Source: Acinetobacter beijerinckii CIP 110307 (GTDB taxonomy: Bacteria; Pseudomonadota; Gammaproteobacteria; Pseudomonadales; Moraxellaceae). Taken from it: DNA of 64,000 nucleotides. The stretch is from contig NZ_KB849765.1 of NCBI RefSeq assembly GCF_000369005.1, forward strand, positions 496,001 through 560,000, written 5' to 3'. Made by a program: the position numbers and the translations under genes. Positions 36,890 to 48,319 of the stretch are shown here, in pieces (the first letter of the stretch is position 1; each line of letters begins with the position of its first letter). Below the pieces are notes generated by a model. That model worked only from the letters and a program-made list of their open reading frames with translations. It had not been told where the DNA came from and made no database searches.

Positions 36890-37298
36890 GCCTACTTTCT
36901 CTCAATTTTTTCACTCAATTTGTTATTTTAACATAAGTGTTTTAAGTGACACAGCCTTCTGTTTTCCAATAGATTTACTAATAAAAAAACTCTCAAACGA
37001 TCAGTATTTCTTATTAAAATTTTAATTTTGTAATGACACATTTAGCGACAAAAGTGTCCATAAATTACATAAAGATACCAGAACACACAATCTATCCTAT
37101 GTTTTAATAAATCAAAACATTTATAAATAAATTTTATTTATCAAATAGATATAATTTATATTTTACAAGTTGATTACATTCGTACAGTCCGATTACTTTC
37201 CTGTGATTGACGACCACAATATTTTAACTAGACTGAGAGTTGTAACAAAACATGTAATCAACATTCATTTGGTTCATTATCTCAAAAGGGGCATAACC
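36890..37298. other. 409-bp intergenic region prfB-porin
   Basis: Divergent promoter region, AT-rich. It contains a likely porin promoter at 37207-37234. I see no ORF with a ribosome site and no hairpin terminator in the rest. Confidence 0.6.
37207..37234 (+). promoter_or_regulatory. Likely promoter of first porin paralogue
   Basis: TTGACG (37207-37212), a 16-bp spacer and TAGACT (37229-37234), about 65 bases before the start codon. Confidence 0.5.
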
Positions 37299-38066
37299 AT
37301 GAAAAAATTAGCAATTGCATCAGCACTTTTATCTGCACTTGCAGTAACAGGAACTGCTCATGCTTATCAAGCTGAAGTAGGTGGTTCATATACTTATACT
37401 GATTGGGATGATTTCGATGGAACTCATAGTTTTGGTGTAGATGGTAAATATTATTTCAACCCAGTTCAAACACGTAATGCACCACTTGCTGAAGCAGCAT
37501 TTTTAAACCGTGCTAGTAATGTGAACGCAAAAGTTAATTACGCAAATAATAATGGTGTAAAAGATTCACAATATGGCGTAGGGGTAGAATACTTCGTGCC
37601 GAATAGTGATTTTTACTTAAGTGGTAATATTGGTCGTAACGAGTTCGAAGTAGACAATTCTTTTGTTGATCAAAAAGTAACAACTTATGGTGCAGAAGTC
37701 GGTTATTTACCAGCACCTGGTTTATTACTTGCACTTGGTGTGAAAGGTTACGATGAGAAAGATGGTAAAGACGGAGCAGATCCAACAGTTCGTGCTAAGT
37801 ACGTAACTCAAGTGGGTGGTAATGACATCAACTTAGAAGCTTATGGTGCTTTCGGTGATCTTGATGAATACCGAGTAAAAGGTGATTACTACCTTGATAA
37901 AACCTTGAGTGTTGGTGCGGATTATTATAACAACGACTTAACAAACCGTGATGAATGGGGTATTTCTGCGAAGAAATTCCTTAATCAACAGGTAAGCTTA
38001 GAAGGTCGTGTTGGTTTAGGTGATGACTATAATACCTACGGTATCCGTGGTGCTTACCGCTTCTAA
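37299..38066 (+). CDS. Putative porin, Omp33-36 family, paralogue 2
   Basis: A 255-residue outer-membrane beta-barrel protein. Signal peptide MKKLAIASALLSALAVTGTA HA (split here), mature start YQAEVGGSYTYTDW, terminal GAYRF. It shares with omp33-36 the block RNAPLAEAAFLNRASNVNAK, GLLLALGVKGY and RAKYVTQVGGNDINLEAYG. The ATG at 37299 has AAAAGGGG before it; an upstream frame of 43 codons is leader sequence. Solute specificity is unknown. It is followed by its own terminator and by a second paralogue. Confidence 0.88.
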   Translation: MKKLAIASALLSALAVTGTAHAYQAEVGGSYTYTDWDDFDGTHSFGVDGKYYFNPVQTRNAPLAEAAFLNRASNVNAKVNYANNNGVKDSQYGVGVEYFVPNSDFYLSGNIGRNEFEVDNSFVDQKVTTYGAEVGYLPAPGLLLALGVKGYDEKDGKDGADPTVRAKYVTQVGGNDINLEAYGAFGDLDEYRVKGDYYLDKTLSVGADYYNNDLTNRDEWGISAKKFLNQQVSLEGRVGLGDDYNTYGIRGAYRF

Positions 38067-38100
38067 TTTAAACTCTCTCTAAAAAGAGAAATAATTCAAA

Positions 38101-38128
38101 AATACCCTGTAAATATTTACAGGGTATT
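38101..38128 (+). terminator. Terminator of first porin paralogue
   Basis: A perfect 28-bp palindrome made of AATACCCTGTAAAT and its complement ATTTACAGGGTATT, followed by TTTATTTT. Confidence 0.88.
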
Positions 38129-38209
38129 TTTATTTTAAATTCTAAAAAATTTTATAAATAACTATTTCTTATTAATAAATATGAATTAATTTTACTGATT
38201 AATTAACAT

Positions 38210-38237
38210 TTGACCTTTCTATTTTTTTCATTACACT
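38210..38237 (+). promoter_or_regulatory. Likely promoter of second porin paralogue
   Basis: TTGACC (38210-38215), a 16-bp spacer and TACACT (38232-38237), about 50 bases before the start codon. The same TTGAC-16-TA pattern occurs before the other two family members. Confidence 0.6.
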
Positions 38238-38288
38238 ACCCATGTAACAAAATATTAATAAATAGCTTATTTTAATAAGGGGTCCACA

Positions 38289-39146
38289 ATGAAAAAATTA
38301 GCTTTAGTCTCTGCTCTGTTATCTTCAATCATTGGCTTAAATGCGCATGCATATCAAACTGAATCATTTGGTGCTTATGAACATATCGACATGGATGGTG
38401 CTAAAAGTAACAGCGCAGCAATCAGCGGTAAATATTATTTTAAGTCTGTACAAACTCGCAGCGCTCCACTTGCAGAAGCTGCTTTTCTAGACAAAGCATC
38501 AAGCATTGGTGGTGGCTATTCTTATAGTAAAATAAAAGATGATGAAGATTTAGTCGACTTTCAGTTTAATGCACTTGGTCTAGAAAGTGAGATTTTCATT
38601 CCCGATTCTCAGTTTTATGTTTCTGGCGCATTACACCGTACTAATGTTAAAGCAACTGTTCATGGCTTAGGTTCTGAATCAGACAATGGTAATGGTTATG
38701 AGTTTGAAGCTGGTTTCCTACCAATCAATGGCTTATTACTTGCTGTCGGTGTTGCTGATTTTTCCGAAAGTATGAACCCTGTTAAAATTGCAAAATATGG
38801 TTTTGTGACTAATTTTAGCAATGCTGCAGTTGTTTCAGGTGAAAATGATGATACCGCTGTATCTCTTCGTGCAAAGTATGTCTCTGAAATTGCTGGCTAC
38901 TATACAAACTTAGAAGCACAAACTTATATTGGCGATGAAACAAGTTATCGTTTAGGCGCAGATCTATATCTTGATCCAACATTGAGTATTGGTCTCTCAT
39001 TCGCTGATTCAACAGCAGATGATTCAGACACTATCTTTAATATTCGCGCACAAAAATTCATTACTCCACAATTTGCTTTAGGCGTGGGCTATACAACTCT
39101 TGATGATGCTGATTCTTATGGCATCAATGGCACACTTCGCTTCTAA
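38289..39146 (+). CDS. Putative porin, Omp33-36 family, paralogue 3
   Basis: A 285-residue outer-membrane beta-barrel protein. Signal peptide MKKLALVSALLSSIIGLNAH ends before AYQTES, and the chain ends GINGTLRF. Family blocks: RSAPLAEAAFLDKASSIGGG, GLLLAVGVADF, SLRAKYVSEIAGYYTNLEAQ. It lies 222 bases after paralogue 2, in the same orientation but with its own promoter and terminator, so the two look like a tandem duplication with separate control. AAGGGG precedes the ATG. Confidence 0.88.
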   Translation: MKKLALVSALLSSIIGLNAHAYQTESFGAYEHIDMDGAKSNSAAISGKYYFKSVQTRSAPLAEAAFLDKASSIGGGYSYSKIKDDEDLVDFQFNALGLESEIFIPDSQFYVSGALHRTNVKATVHGLGSESDNGNGYEFEAGFLPINGLLLAVGVADFSESMNPVKIAKYGFVTNFSNAAVVSGENDDTAVSLRAKYVSEIAGYYTNLEAQTYIGDETSYRLGADLYLDPTLSIGLSFADSTADDSDTIFNIRAQKFITPQFALGVGYTTLDDADSYGINGTLRF

Positions 39147-39161
39147 ATCATACAGTTTTAT

Positions 39162-39193
39162 AAAAAAATCCGCCCTTCTGAGCGGACTTTTTT
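39162..39193. terminator. Bidirectional terminator porin / recJ
   Basis: Stem AAAAAAATCCGC (39162-39173) paired with GCGGACTTTTTT (39182-39193), with one mismatch. The recJ stop codon overlaps its right edge. Confidence 0.85.
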
Positions 39194-40892
39194 ATTGCGT
39201 TAAATGCGCGATTTGTAGTTGTAAACTGGTATTTCCATTAAAGACATTACGTTCTAAGGTATAAACCAAATCAACATAAGCTAACATTGGATTAAATTCA
39301 AAACGATCTATTGCATTAAAGGCAATCGCATCGATCGAATGATTTCCTGATGCAAGCTTAAGTTTTAAATGTTGGTCTTTAAGCCACCGATAATCAATTA
39401 TTTGGAAGCGACCTTCAAACTGAGGAAGTGGAAATTTTTGCCCCCACGGACCAAGTTGGTCAATCCAGTCTAACGTATTTAAATTCAAATCAGTGGCAAC
39501 AAGCTCACCATCCGTCCATAAGATCGGCTGAAATAAATCCTCATCCATTTGTGCTATTGCTTCGATAAAAACAGATTTAAATGTATCAAAATGTTCTTTT
39601 TTGAGAGTCAAACCTGCTGCTGCTGCATGTCCACCAAAATGGCTGACTAAATGCGGATATTGCTCAGCAACTTGCTCAATCATGTCGCGGATATGAATAC
39701 CTTCAATTGAACGTGCCGAACCCTTAATATGTATACCATCTTCATCAGGTGCAAAAACCAAACTAGGACGATGAAACTGTTCCTTTAAACGACCTGCAAC
39801 AATACCAATCACACCTTGATGCCATTGCTGATCAAACATCACCAGTGCAGCAGGTAATTGCTCTGTTTCTAAGTGAATATGCTGCAAAGCACTCATTGCT
39901 TGCTGCTTCATCTCCGTTTCAACCTGACGGCGCTCAATATTCAACTGATTGAGTTGCTGCGCAATGGGGTACGCTGTTTCTAAATCTGGAGCAAGCAAAC
40001 ACTCGATACCTATACGCATGCTTTCCATACGTCCAGCTGCATTAATTCTAGGAGCAATCACAAACCCTAAGTCTTGTGCTCGAAGCGTTGCTGCATCACG
40101 TTTCGCAATGTCTAATAATGCGAGGATTCCTGCACGACATTGATATTGCTGAATCCGTTTTAAACCCGTATCAATCAGAATACGATTGTTATAGTCCAAA
40201 GTTGCAACATCGGCATAGGTTCCTAAAGCGACTAAATCTAAATATTGCGTCACTTTACACGTGCTTTTAGCTTGCTGACTCCGATAACTAGCGAGTTTTG
40301 CTAACACATAAAAGGCAACACCAACTCCTGCTAAAGCCTTACTCGGAAAGTCACAACCCAGTTGGTTTGGATTCACCACAGCTTCAGCAGCAGGTGTAGA
40401 TTTTGTCGTTAAATGATGATCAGTAATAATGACTTGCATACCTAAAGCATGAGCCGTTTCGACCCCTGCATGGCTAGAAATTCCATTATCGACTGTAATT
40501 AAAAGATCAGGCTGATAGGTTTGTTTTGCCAAATCAGCAATTGCAGGAGTTAATCCATATCCATATTTAAAACGATCAGGAACTAAATACTCGACCCGTG
40601 CACCCATTTCTTTTAGGACTAATATCATCAGTGCAGTACTGGTAGCTCCATCTGCATCATAATCACCGATAATCACGATTTGTTTTTGTTGATCAATTGC
40701 TTGATCAATCAGCTCAACCGCGACATCTATTCCTTTCAAGTTTGGCGCTAATAAATTTTTAAGCTTTAACTCCAGTTCTTGCTCTGACTGAACTCCTCGC
40801 CTTGCTAAGATTTCTGCAATAAATGTAGGCACGCCCTGAAACTGTTCAGGGCGTGTAAGCAATGGTTTTTTTTTAATTTGTATCTGCGTCAT
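39192..40892 (-). CDS. recJ: Single-stranded-DNA exonuclease RecJ
   Basis: A 566-residue DHH/DHHA1 phosphoesterase that degrades single-stranded DNA 5' to 3' in recombination and repair. Metal-binding motifs are VIIGDYDADGATSTALM (motif I), LLITVDNGISS (motif II), IITDHHLT (motif III), and the C-terminal SHFGGHAAAAGLTL (DHHA1 GGGH-type). It is the last gene of glmM-pdxH-recJ; its ATG directly abuts the pdxH stop. Confidence 0.96.
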   Translation of the reverse strand: MTQIQIKKKPLLTRPEQFQGVPTFIAEILARRGVQSEQELELKLKNLLAPNLKGIDVAVELIDQAIDQQKQIVIIGDYDADGATSTALMILVLKEMGARVEYLVPDRFKYGYGLTPAIADLAKQTYQPDLLITVDNGISSHAGVETAHALGMQVIITDHHLTTKSTPAAEAVVNPNQLGCDFPSKALAGVGVAFYVLAKLASYRSQQAKSTCKVTQYLDLVALGTYADVATLDYNNRILIDTGLKRIQQYQCRAGILALLDIAKRDAATLRAQDLGFVIAPRINAAGRMESMRIGIECLLAPDLETAYPIAQQLNQLNIERRQVETEMKQQAMSALQHIHLETEQLPAALVMFDQQWHQGVIGIVAGRLKEQFHRPSLVFAPDEDGIHIKGSARSIEGIHIRDMIEQVAEQYPHLVSHFGGHAAAAGLTLKKEHFDTFKSVFIEAIAQMDEDLFQPILWTDGELVATDLNLNTLDWIDQLGPWGQKFPLPQFEGRFQIIDYRWLKDQHLKLKLASGNHSIDAIAFNAIDRFEFNPMLAYVDLVYTLERNVFNGNTSLQLQIAHLTQ

Positions 40893-41546
40893 TTATGGCA
40901 TCAAACGTTGTATAGACCAAAGTCCATTTTGTTTTTCATAACTCAAGCGATCATGTAAACGATTTGGTCGTCCTTGCCAAAACTCGTAGTAATCTGCTTC
41001 AAGACGGTAGCCACCCCAAAACTCAGGCTTGTCTAATTCATCAGTCTGTGCTTGATTTTGCAAATTTTGAAAGCGTTGTTGCAATAGCTCACGACTCTCA
41101 ATCACACCACTTTGTGGGGTACTAATATGTGCCGCAATCTGACTATCGCGCGGGCGTTTATGATAATAATCCATCGACTCTTGTTCGGATATTTTGACGA
41201 CCTGACCGCCAATACGTACCTGACGCTCTAAACTTGGCCAGTAAAATAGCAACTCTGCAACAGGATTTTGAAGTAAATCTAATCCCTTCTGGCTGTCATA
41301 GTTGGTATAAAAATCATATCCAGCTTCTGTCGCACCACGTAGCAAAACTGTACGCACATGCGGACGACCTTGCGTATTAGCAGTGGCTAAAGACATCGCA
41401 TACGGTTCATGCAGATTTGCAGTAAGCGCATGATTAAACCAATTTAAAAATTGTAGATGTGGATTATCACTGACCTGCGCCTCGTGTAATTCACCTTGTT
41501 CATAACTCAAACGTAATTCACTTAGGTCTTTAATGACATCACTCAT
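40893..41546 (-). CDS. pdxH: Pyridoxamine 5'-phosphate oxidase
   Basis: A 217-residue FMN flavoprotein that oxidises PNP or PMP to PLP. PdxH sequence includes MSLATANTQGRPHVRTVLLR, YDFYTNYDSQKGLDLLQNP and the C-terminal EFWQGRPNRLHDRLSYEK. It makes the cofactor used by GabT and GabR elsewhere in the window. It lies 13 bases after glmM and touches recJ, so the three form one operon. Confidence 0.96.
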   Translation of the reverse strand: MSDVIKDLSELRLSYEQGELHEAQVSDNPHLQFLNWFNHALTANLHEPYAMSLATANTQGRPHVRTVLLRGATEAGYDFYTNYDSQKGLDLLQNPVAELLFYWPSLERQVRIGGQVVKISEQESMDYYHKRPRDSQIAAHISTPQSGVIESRELLQQRFQNLQNQAQTDELDKPEFWGGYRLEADYYEFWQGRPNRLHDRLSYEKQNGLWSIQRLMP

Positions 41547-41559
41547 GATTCATCCTCAC

Positions 41560-42897
41560 CTAAGCAACTTGAGCTTGCGAACGCACGGCATCAGCCAATC
41601 GGTTTGCTAACGCTTCAACTTCTGATAAGTCATCACCTTCCACCATTACACGAATCACTGGTTCTGTGCCTGATTTACGAATTAATAAGCGTCCGCGACC
41701 TTTCAACTGTTGTTCTGCTTTTTCAAACTCTTCAACTAAAGAAGGAATTGAGTATGGATCAATCATTTGTTGTAAACGGACATTCACCAACACTTGCGGG
41801 AATAACACAAAACCATCTACTAATTCATGTAAGGCTTTACCTTGCTCGACCATCACGGTTAGGACTTGTAGAGCCGCAATAATGGCATCACCCGTCGTGC
41901 TTTTATCTAAAGTGAGAATATGCCCAGACGGCTCTCCACCAATAGACCAATGGTTTTCTTCAAGTGCTTGTAATACATAGCGATCGCCAACTTTAGCACG
42001 GACAAAACCAACATTTGCCTTTTCCAGAGCCAACTCTAGTGCCATATTACTCATGACGGTTCCCACAACCCCTGTAGGTTTTTGATTCGCCTGAGTCGCA
42101 AGAATATAAAGAATGTGATCGCCATCGATCAACTGACCATGCTTGTCAACCATTACAACACGATCCGCATCGCCATCAAAAGCAATACCAAGATCAGCCT
42201 GATGCTCAATCACAGCTTTTTGTAAAAACTCTGGGTGAGTAGAGCCACAGTTTTCATTGATATTTAAACCATCTGGCTCGTTAAATAATGGGATGACTTT
42301 CGCACCTAACTCACGGAAGACTGATGGCCCCACGCTATACGCAGCACCATTGGCACAATCCACCACGATTTTTAAATTACGTAAGTCAAAGTGATATGGG
42401 AATGTAGATTTACAGAATTCAATATAGCGACCATTCGCATCTTTTACGCGGACACTCTTACCTAAATTTGCGGTGTCCTCAATGACCAAATCTTGTTCAA
42501 GCTCTTGATTAATTTGATCTTGCAAATAATCTGGTAGTTTTTTCCCTTCGCTTGAAAAGAATTTAATACCATTATCGAAATAAGGATTATGTGAAGCGGA
42601 AATTACAATTCCAGCATGCGCATGCAAAGCACGTGTTAAATGTGCAATCGCAGGTGTAGGTAACGGGCCTAATAGATGAACATAAACACCAGCCGCATTT
42701 AGACCTGCTTGTAATGCTGCTTCCAAAATATAACCTGATAAGCGTGTGTCTTTCCCCAATACCACAATCGGTTTATTTTTCGGACTGTTTCTTTTTAGAA
42801 CTTTGCCAGCTGCGAAACCTAGTTTTAATGCAAATTCAGGTGTAATTGGCATTTGTCCAAACTTGCCACGAATTCCATCAGTTCCAAAATAGCTCAT
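41560..42897 (-). CDS. glmM: Phosphoglucosamine mutase
   Basis: A 445-residue enzyme that converts glucosamine-6-phosphate to glucosamine-1-phosphate for UDP-GlcNAc, so for peptidoglycan and lipid A. The phosphoserine is Ser102 in [16 protein letters not shown]; the magnesium loop is FDGDADRV; the substrate loop GGEPSGHI and the phosphate loop [15 protein letters not shown] are present. It is the first gene of glmM-pdxH-recJ. Confidence 0.97.
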   Translation of the reverse strand: MSYFGTDGIRGKFGQMPITPEFALKLGFAAGKVLKRNSPKNKPIVVLGKDTRLSGYILEAALQAGLNAAGVYVHLLGPLPTPAIAHLTRALHAHAGIVISASHNPYFDNGIKFFSSEGKKLPDYLQDQINQELEQDLVIEDTANLGKSVRVKDANGRYIEFCKSTFPYHFDLRNLKIVVDCANGAAYSVGPSVFRELGAKVIPLFNEPDGLNINENCGSTHPEFLQKAVIEHQADLGIAFDGDADRVVMVDKHGQLIDGDHILYILATQANQKPTGVVGTVMSNMALELALEKANVGFVRAKVGDRYVLQALEENHWSIGGEPSGHILTLDKSTTGDAIIAALQVLTVMVEQGKALHELVDGFVLFPQVLVNVRLQQMIDPYSIPSLVEEFEKAEQQLKGRGRLLIRKSGTEPVIRVMVEGDDLSEVEALANRLADAVRSQAQVA

Positions 42898-42971
42898 TAT
42901 TTACTCACTTTCTTATCTTTATATGACTTTAAGCCATATCATTTTTCATATGATTCACTTTACACCAAAAC

Positions 42972-43000
42972 AAAAAAACCGTCAGTGGACTGACGGTTTT
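42972..43000 (-). terminator. guaB terminator
   Basis: Stem AAAACCGTCA (42975-42984) and TGACGGTTTT (42991-43000) with a T-run on the minus strand, 24 bases after the guaB stop. Confidence 0.9.
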
Positions 43001-43023
43001 TCTATCGGCAAAATTACCAAAAA

Positions 43024-44517
<1,494 letters not shown>

Positions 44518-44629
44518 CTATTATAAACAAATTTCGATGTGATTTTCATTTTCTATGAAGAAAATAATTCAATAAACTGCCCTAACCATCCATTACAGCA
44601 TCTATTTTTTAGCTAAAAAAATGAGAGTA

Positions 44630-44995
44630 TTAACAAACTTGATCGTAATTCTCATTATTTTCAGAATGTTGCGGCTCAAGTTGGATTAAGGGAATCAGAT
44701 GATGCGCAATACGTGCTTTATTACAATGATCATCTGCAATTTGCACCTCTTTGCACGTTGAACTCCGTGAAGCATAAATCGAGCAACTTACTTGCTGCCC
44801 TACCTCGCCTTGTAACGCAATACATTTTACTTGAGGCTGATTCGTTCCTTTCATACATGAATAGACCGAAGTCAGGGGTTCGACCATGTCTTCTGGCATA
44901 GACTCCGCTTCAGCCCAATAAAAGGAAACTCGATAATTCGCACAGCATGCGCCGCAACTGACACATGCATCTGAGCTCGCAACTTGAGACAACAT
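44630..44995 (-). CDS. YkgJ-family cysteine cluster protein
   Basis: A 121-residue protein with the CxxCxxCC motif near the N-terminus (ACVSCGACCANYRVSF), a middle CMKGTNQPQVKCIAL and a later CSIYASRSSTCKEVQIADDH, the pattern of the YkgJ/CxxCxxCC family, thought to bind zinc or an iron-sulfur cluster. Function unknown. It lies between guaB and a diiron-type MBL protein on the same strand; gaps over 120 bases leave operon structure unclear. Confidence 0.85.
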   Translation of the reverse strand: MLSQVASSDACVSCGACCANYRVSFYWAEAESMPEDMVEPLTSVYSCMKGTNQPQVKCIALQGEVGQQVSCSIYASRSSTCKEVQIADDHCNKARIAHHLIPLIQLEPQHSENNENYDQVC

Positions 44996-45121
44996 TTTCT
45001 TAAAATTCTCGTTATCAAATTCATTTTTGTTACTTGAATCCTAAGAAAAGTCATTTATGAAAACAAGAGCTTATTCGTTTAATTTATGGATGAATCAGTC
45101 ATTTTAATACATCTGCTCTGG

Positions 45122-45928
45122 TTAACTCATTTCAGTGGGCAAGCTAAAAACATATTGGTTCATAATGTCTACACCACACTCTAAATTTTCGATCCAGTCC
45201 AAGAATTGATCAATCATTGCCTTGCCGACAAAAGCTGTACCATGCTGTGGAACAATCATTTCTAAATCCATTTGTCGTACCATGTTGACCCATAATCGAA
45301 TCACTTTGTTGGAACACATATAGCGTTGGTGAAAGCCTTTCATTTTTTTAATATGCGCTTCAAAGTCGATAATCGGCAGACTAGCATCTTCGACAATTGA
45401 TGCGCCCATATCACCTGAGAAAAGAATCTTTGCAGTTGGGTCATAAAACTGAAAATTTCCGACTGAATGTAAGAAATGTGCAGGAACTGCAATAATTGTC
45501 GATTCACCCAAAGGAATAACTTGACCTGTATCTGGCAGTTCGATCAAACGTTCTTCCCAATTACCTTTCATTCGATCACTCATAAAAGCAGAATTGAGAT
45601 GGGGGAGGAAGCGCGCCCATAATTTTGATGCAACAACTTTTGCATCTGTATAGACCAACCAACGTGGCATTGAGGTAATAATGTCGGGGTCTTGATGCGA
45701 TGCCATCACATAATCTAAGTTTTTCAATTTGGTATAACGATTAAGTTCCATCGTGAGCGGTACATAGGTTAAATCACCACCTGGATCTAAAACGGCAGCG
45801 CGATCATGATCAATGATTAAAAACTGATTAGCTTGTATTCCCTCACCTTTCACCAAACTGGTAAAACTTATACATTTATGCGTACCATTATCAAATAATA
45901 TTTGTGATGTTGTTCGTTCCAAGCTCAT
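45122..45928 (-). CDS. MBL-fold diiron protein (ODP/flavodiiron-like oxygen-binding domain)
   Basis: A 268-residue stand-alone metallo-beta-lactamase-fold protein. Candidate metal ligands are His78, Asp80 and Asp82 (ASHQDPDI), His151 or His154 (AHFLHSVG), Asp173 (LFSGDMGAS) and His229 (VPQHGTAF). The first motif is H-x-D-x-D, close to the H-x-E-x-D of flavodiiron proteins and unlike HxHxDH hydrolases, so a diiron O2 or NO site is more likely than hydrolysis. There is no flavodoxin domain. It is divergent from a TonB-dependent receptor. Confidence 0.82.
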   Translation of the reverse strand: MSLERTTSQILFDNGTHKCISFTSLVKGEGIQANQFLIIDHDRAAVLDPGGDLTYVPLTMELNRYTKLKNLDYVMASHQDPDIITSMPRWLVYTDAKVVASKLWARFLPHLNSAFMSDRMKGNWEERLIELPDTGQVIPLGESTIIAVPAHFLHSVGNFQFYDPTAKILFSGDMGASIVEDASLPIIDFEAHIKKMKGFHQRYMCSNKVIRLWVNMVRQMDLEMIVPQHGTAFVGKAMIDQFLDWIENLECGVDIMNQYVFSLPTEMS

Positions 45929-46087
45929 AGTAACCCCATAAAAAATCTTTAAATATGAATTATTTTAATTCCATAATAAAATAATGGGATTCAGCTTTGG
46001 TTTCAATCATATCTTGGATATTTATCATAATTTATCAAGTAATCGTTTTGAGTTTTATTGCTTGGTTTTAGATAACGTATCGATTAA

Positions 46088-46106
46088 AATAATAACCATT
46101 CTCATT
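46088..46106. promoter_or_regulatory. Fur-box-like site
   Basis: AATAATAACCATTCTCATT, close to the classical 19-bp Fur box (inverted ATAAT/ATTCTCATT halves), 45 bases before the TonB receptor start. It suggests iron repression. Confidence 0.7.
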
Positions 46107-46150
46107 AACATCTTGCTTTGTCTTCATCTCCTCCTTTTTGGAAATTTTCT

Positions 46151-48262
46151 ATGTTGTTCACTCGCCCAACGTTACTTGCAGCCTTCATTTTGAGTTATAT
46201 GACAAGCGCTGCGTATGCAACGGAAGATCAAAGTAATACCCTCCCAACCATTTCCATCAAGGCTCAACAAGATAAAAACAATGATTATGTGGCGACACAA
46301 GCAACATCCACTTTGAAATCAAGTGCACCATTATTTAAGACAGCGCAATCTGTTACGGTGATTACTCAAGAACAATTACAACAAAAACAAGCCCAAACCT
46401 TGGCTGATGCACTGAATGGTGTTGCTGGGGTCGTCTCAGGACAACTCGGAAGACGGGGTTGGGATGATTTTATTATTCGTGGGCAAACCTCATCTGATCA
46501 GGTTTTTATTGATGGGTTACGCCAAGGTCAAAGTACCTTTGTTGCTACTGAAATTTCAGGTATGGATCAAGTTCAAGTTTTAAAAGGACCTGCATCGGTT
46601 AACTTTGGTTTAGTTCAACCTGGTGGCATGGTGAACATGGTCACCAAACGCCCACAAGCCGAGAGCTTTTACCGCAGCGCTTTCACCTACGGCTCTCATC
46701 AACTCAAGCAAGCAACATTCGATATCAACTATAGTCCGAATGAAAGTGAGAAAGGTGCTTTTCGCTTAAATGGTCGCATCTCTGATCAAAATGATCCGAC
46801 TAACTTTGTTTATTTTAAAAACTACTATATCTCACCTTCTTATAATTTTGATTTAGGCGAAAAAACCGATTTATCTGTGATTGCTAGCTATCAACATCGT
46901 GAATATTTACGACAACAAGGTTTACCAGTCTTAGGTACTTTAATAGATAATCCTAACGGAGCTATAGACCGAAGTTTATATATTGGAGATCCTAATTTCG
47001 GACAATATAAAGCTGATGTTTATCGAACAGGTTATACGTTTAAACATGAATTTGGTAATGGCTGGAACTTTAATCAGAATTTTGCAGTGCAAAAAACTGA
47101 AATGGATGGTAAAGCTGTTTTTGCACAAACGAAGAAATTTTGGGTTGACGAAACCTTTACAACAATAAACAGATCAAAAAACAGTCGATACCAAATTGCT
47201 GATAATCTTAGCTACTCGATTGACAACCAATTAAAAAAAGAGTTTACGCTTTATGGCGTAAAACACTATCTAACAGTTGGTTTAGATGCCTTGCAAGAAA
47301 AAAGTGACTACACAAATAATAAATATGATATTGGTGGACTAAATATTTACGATCCTATTTATGGACAAGAAACAACACTTACTGAAAATGTTCATAATAT
47401 CAATCGCCTCAGATATACAGGTTTATATCTACGTGATCGCATTCAACTGAATGATCAACTGGTTTTGAATCTCGCTGGGCGACATGATTGGACTGAAACA
47501 ACCAATCAAAATCTAGTTAAGAATACCGAAACAACACAATCTGAGAATGCATTTACAGGTAATGCCTCATTGCTTTATAGCATCAATGAAATCGCAGCAC
47601 CTTATGTGAGTTATGCAACCTCTTTCTTCCCTGTCAGTGGTACGGATTTTTATGATAATGCCTTTAAACCTGAAAAAGGCAAACAAATTGAGGTAGGTTT
47701 AAAACTACAAAGCCCAGACCAACGCATTCAAGGCAGTATCGCTTGGTTTGATTTACGTCGCCAAAATGTTTCCGTAACTGATCCAATCAATACGAGTTTT
47801 AAAGTACAACGTGGCGAACAACTGACACGTGGTATCGAAACAGAGCTTGCAGCGCATTTATTTAATCAACTCAAAATTACTGGTGCCTATACCTACACGC
47901 CTGATGCAGAAATTAGCAAAGATACTCAAGCTGAGAATATTGGATTAAGCATAGATAATATTCCAAAGCAAAGTTATAGCTTGTCTACACGCTATCGTTT
48001 TGAACCCAATTCAAATTTAGGTTGGTATGTAGGCGCTGGCGTTCGAGGTGAAAGCAAAAAAAGTGTCAACGGTTTAACAGTCGATATTCCAAATTACACC
48101 TTGTTTGATACTGAGGCTGGTTATGACGCTGAACATTGGGGTGCACAGCTGGCAATCCGCAATATGTTTGATAAAGATTATTATGCTGGCGCGCTCAACG
48201 AGAACTTGGTTACTTTAGGCAATCCACGCCAAATTAATTTTACAGTGAAGTTTAATTATTAA
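46151..48262 (+). CDS. TonB-dependent siderophore receptor
   Basis: A 703-residue outer-membrane receptor. The signal peptide is MLFTRPTLLAAFILSYMTSA through YA; the plug domain includes SVTVITQEQLQQKQAQTLAD, GVAGVVSGQLGRRGWDDFII RG (split here) and VLKGPASVNFGLVQPGGMVN. The 22-strand barrel ends in NFTVKFNY. The sequence type is the ferrichrome/pyoverdine/ferrioxamine group; the ligand is not known and no siderophore synthesis or transport gene is adjacent. The ATG at 46151 has GGAA before it. A Fur-like box upstream indicates iron control. Confidence 0.93.
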   Translation: MLFTRPTLLAAFILSYMTSAAYATEDQSNTLPTISIKAQQDKNNDYVATQATSTLKSSAPLFKTAQSVTVITQEQLQQKQAQTLADALNGVAGVVSGQLGRRGWDDFIIRGQTSSDQVFIDGLRQGQSTFVATEISGMDQVQVLKGPASVNFGLVQPGGMVNMVTKRPQAESFYRSAFTYGSHQLKQATFDINYSPNESEKGAFRLNGRISDQNDPTNFVYFKNYYISPSYNFDLGEKTDLSVIASYQHREYLRQQGLPVLGTLIDNPNGAIDRSLYIGDPNFGQYKADVYRTGYTFKHEFGNGWNFNQNFAVQKTEMDGKAVFAQTKKFWVDETFTTINRSKNSRYQIADNLSYSIDNQLKKEFTLYGVKHYLTVGLDALQEKSDYTNNKYDIGGLNIYDPIYGQETTLTENVHNINRLRYTGLYLRDRIQLNDQLVLNLAGRHDWTETTNQNLVKNTETTQSENAFTGNASLLYSINEIAAPYVSYATSFFPVSGTDFYDNAFKPEKGKQIEVGLKLQSPDQRIQGSIAWFDLRRQNVSVTDPINTSFKVQRGEQLTRGIETELAAHLFNQLKITGAYTYTPDAEISKDTQAENIGLSIDNIPKQSYSLSTRYRFEPNSNLGWYVGAGVRGESKKSVNGLTVDIPNYTLFDTEAGYDAEHWGAQLAIRNMFDKDYYAGALNENLVTLGNPRQINFTVKFNY

Positions 48263-48277
48263 TTTTCTCTCGACATA

Positions 48278-48311
48278 AAAGAAGCACCTGTTCAACAACA
48301 GGTGCTTCTTT
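48278..48311. terminator. Bidirectional terminator receptor / GDT1 gene
   Basis: A 15-bp perfect stem, AAAGAAGCACCTGTT (48278-48292) and AACAGGTGCTTCTTT (48297-48311), loop CAAC. Confidence 0.9.
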
Positions 48312-48319
48312 GAATAAAG

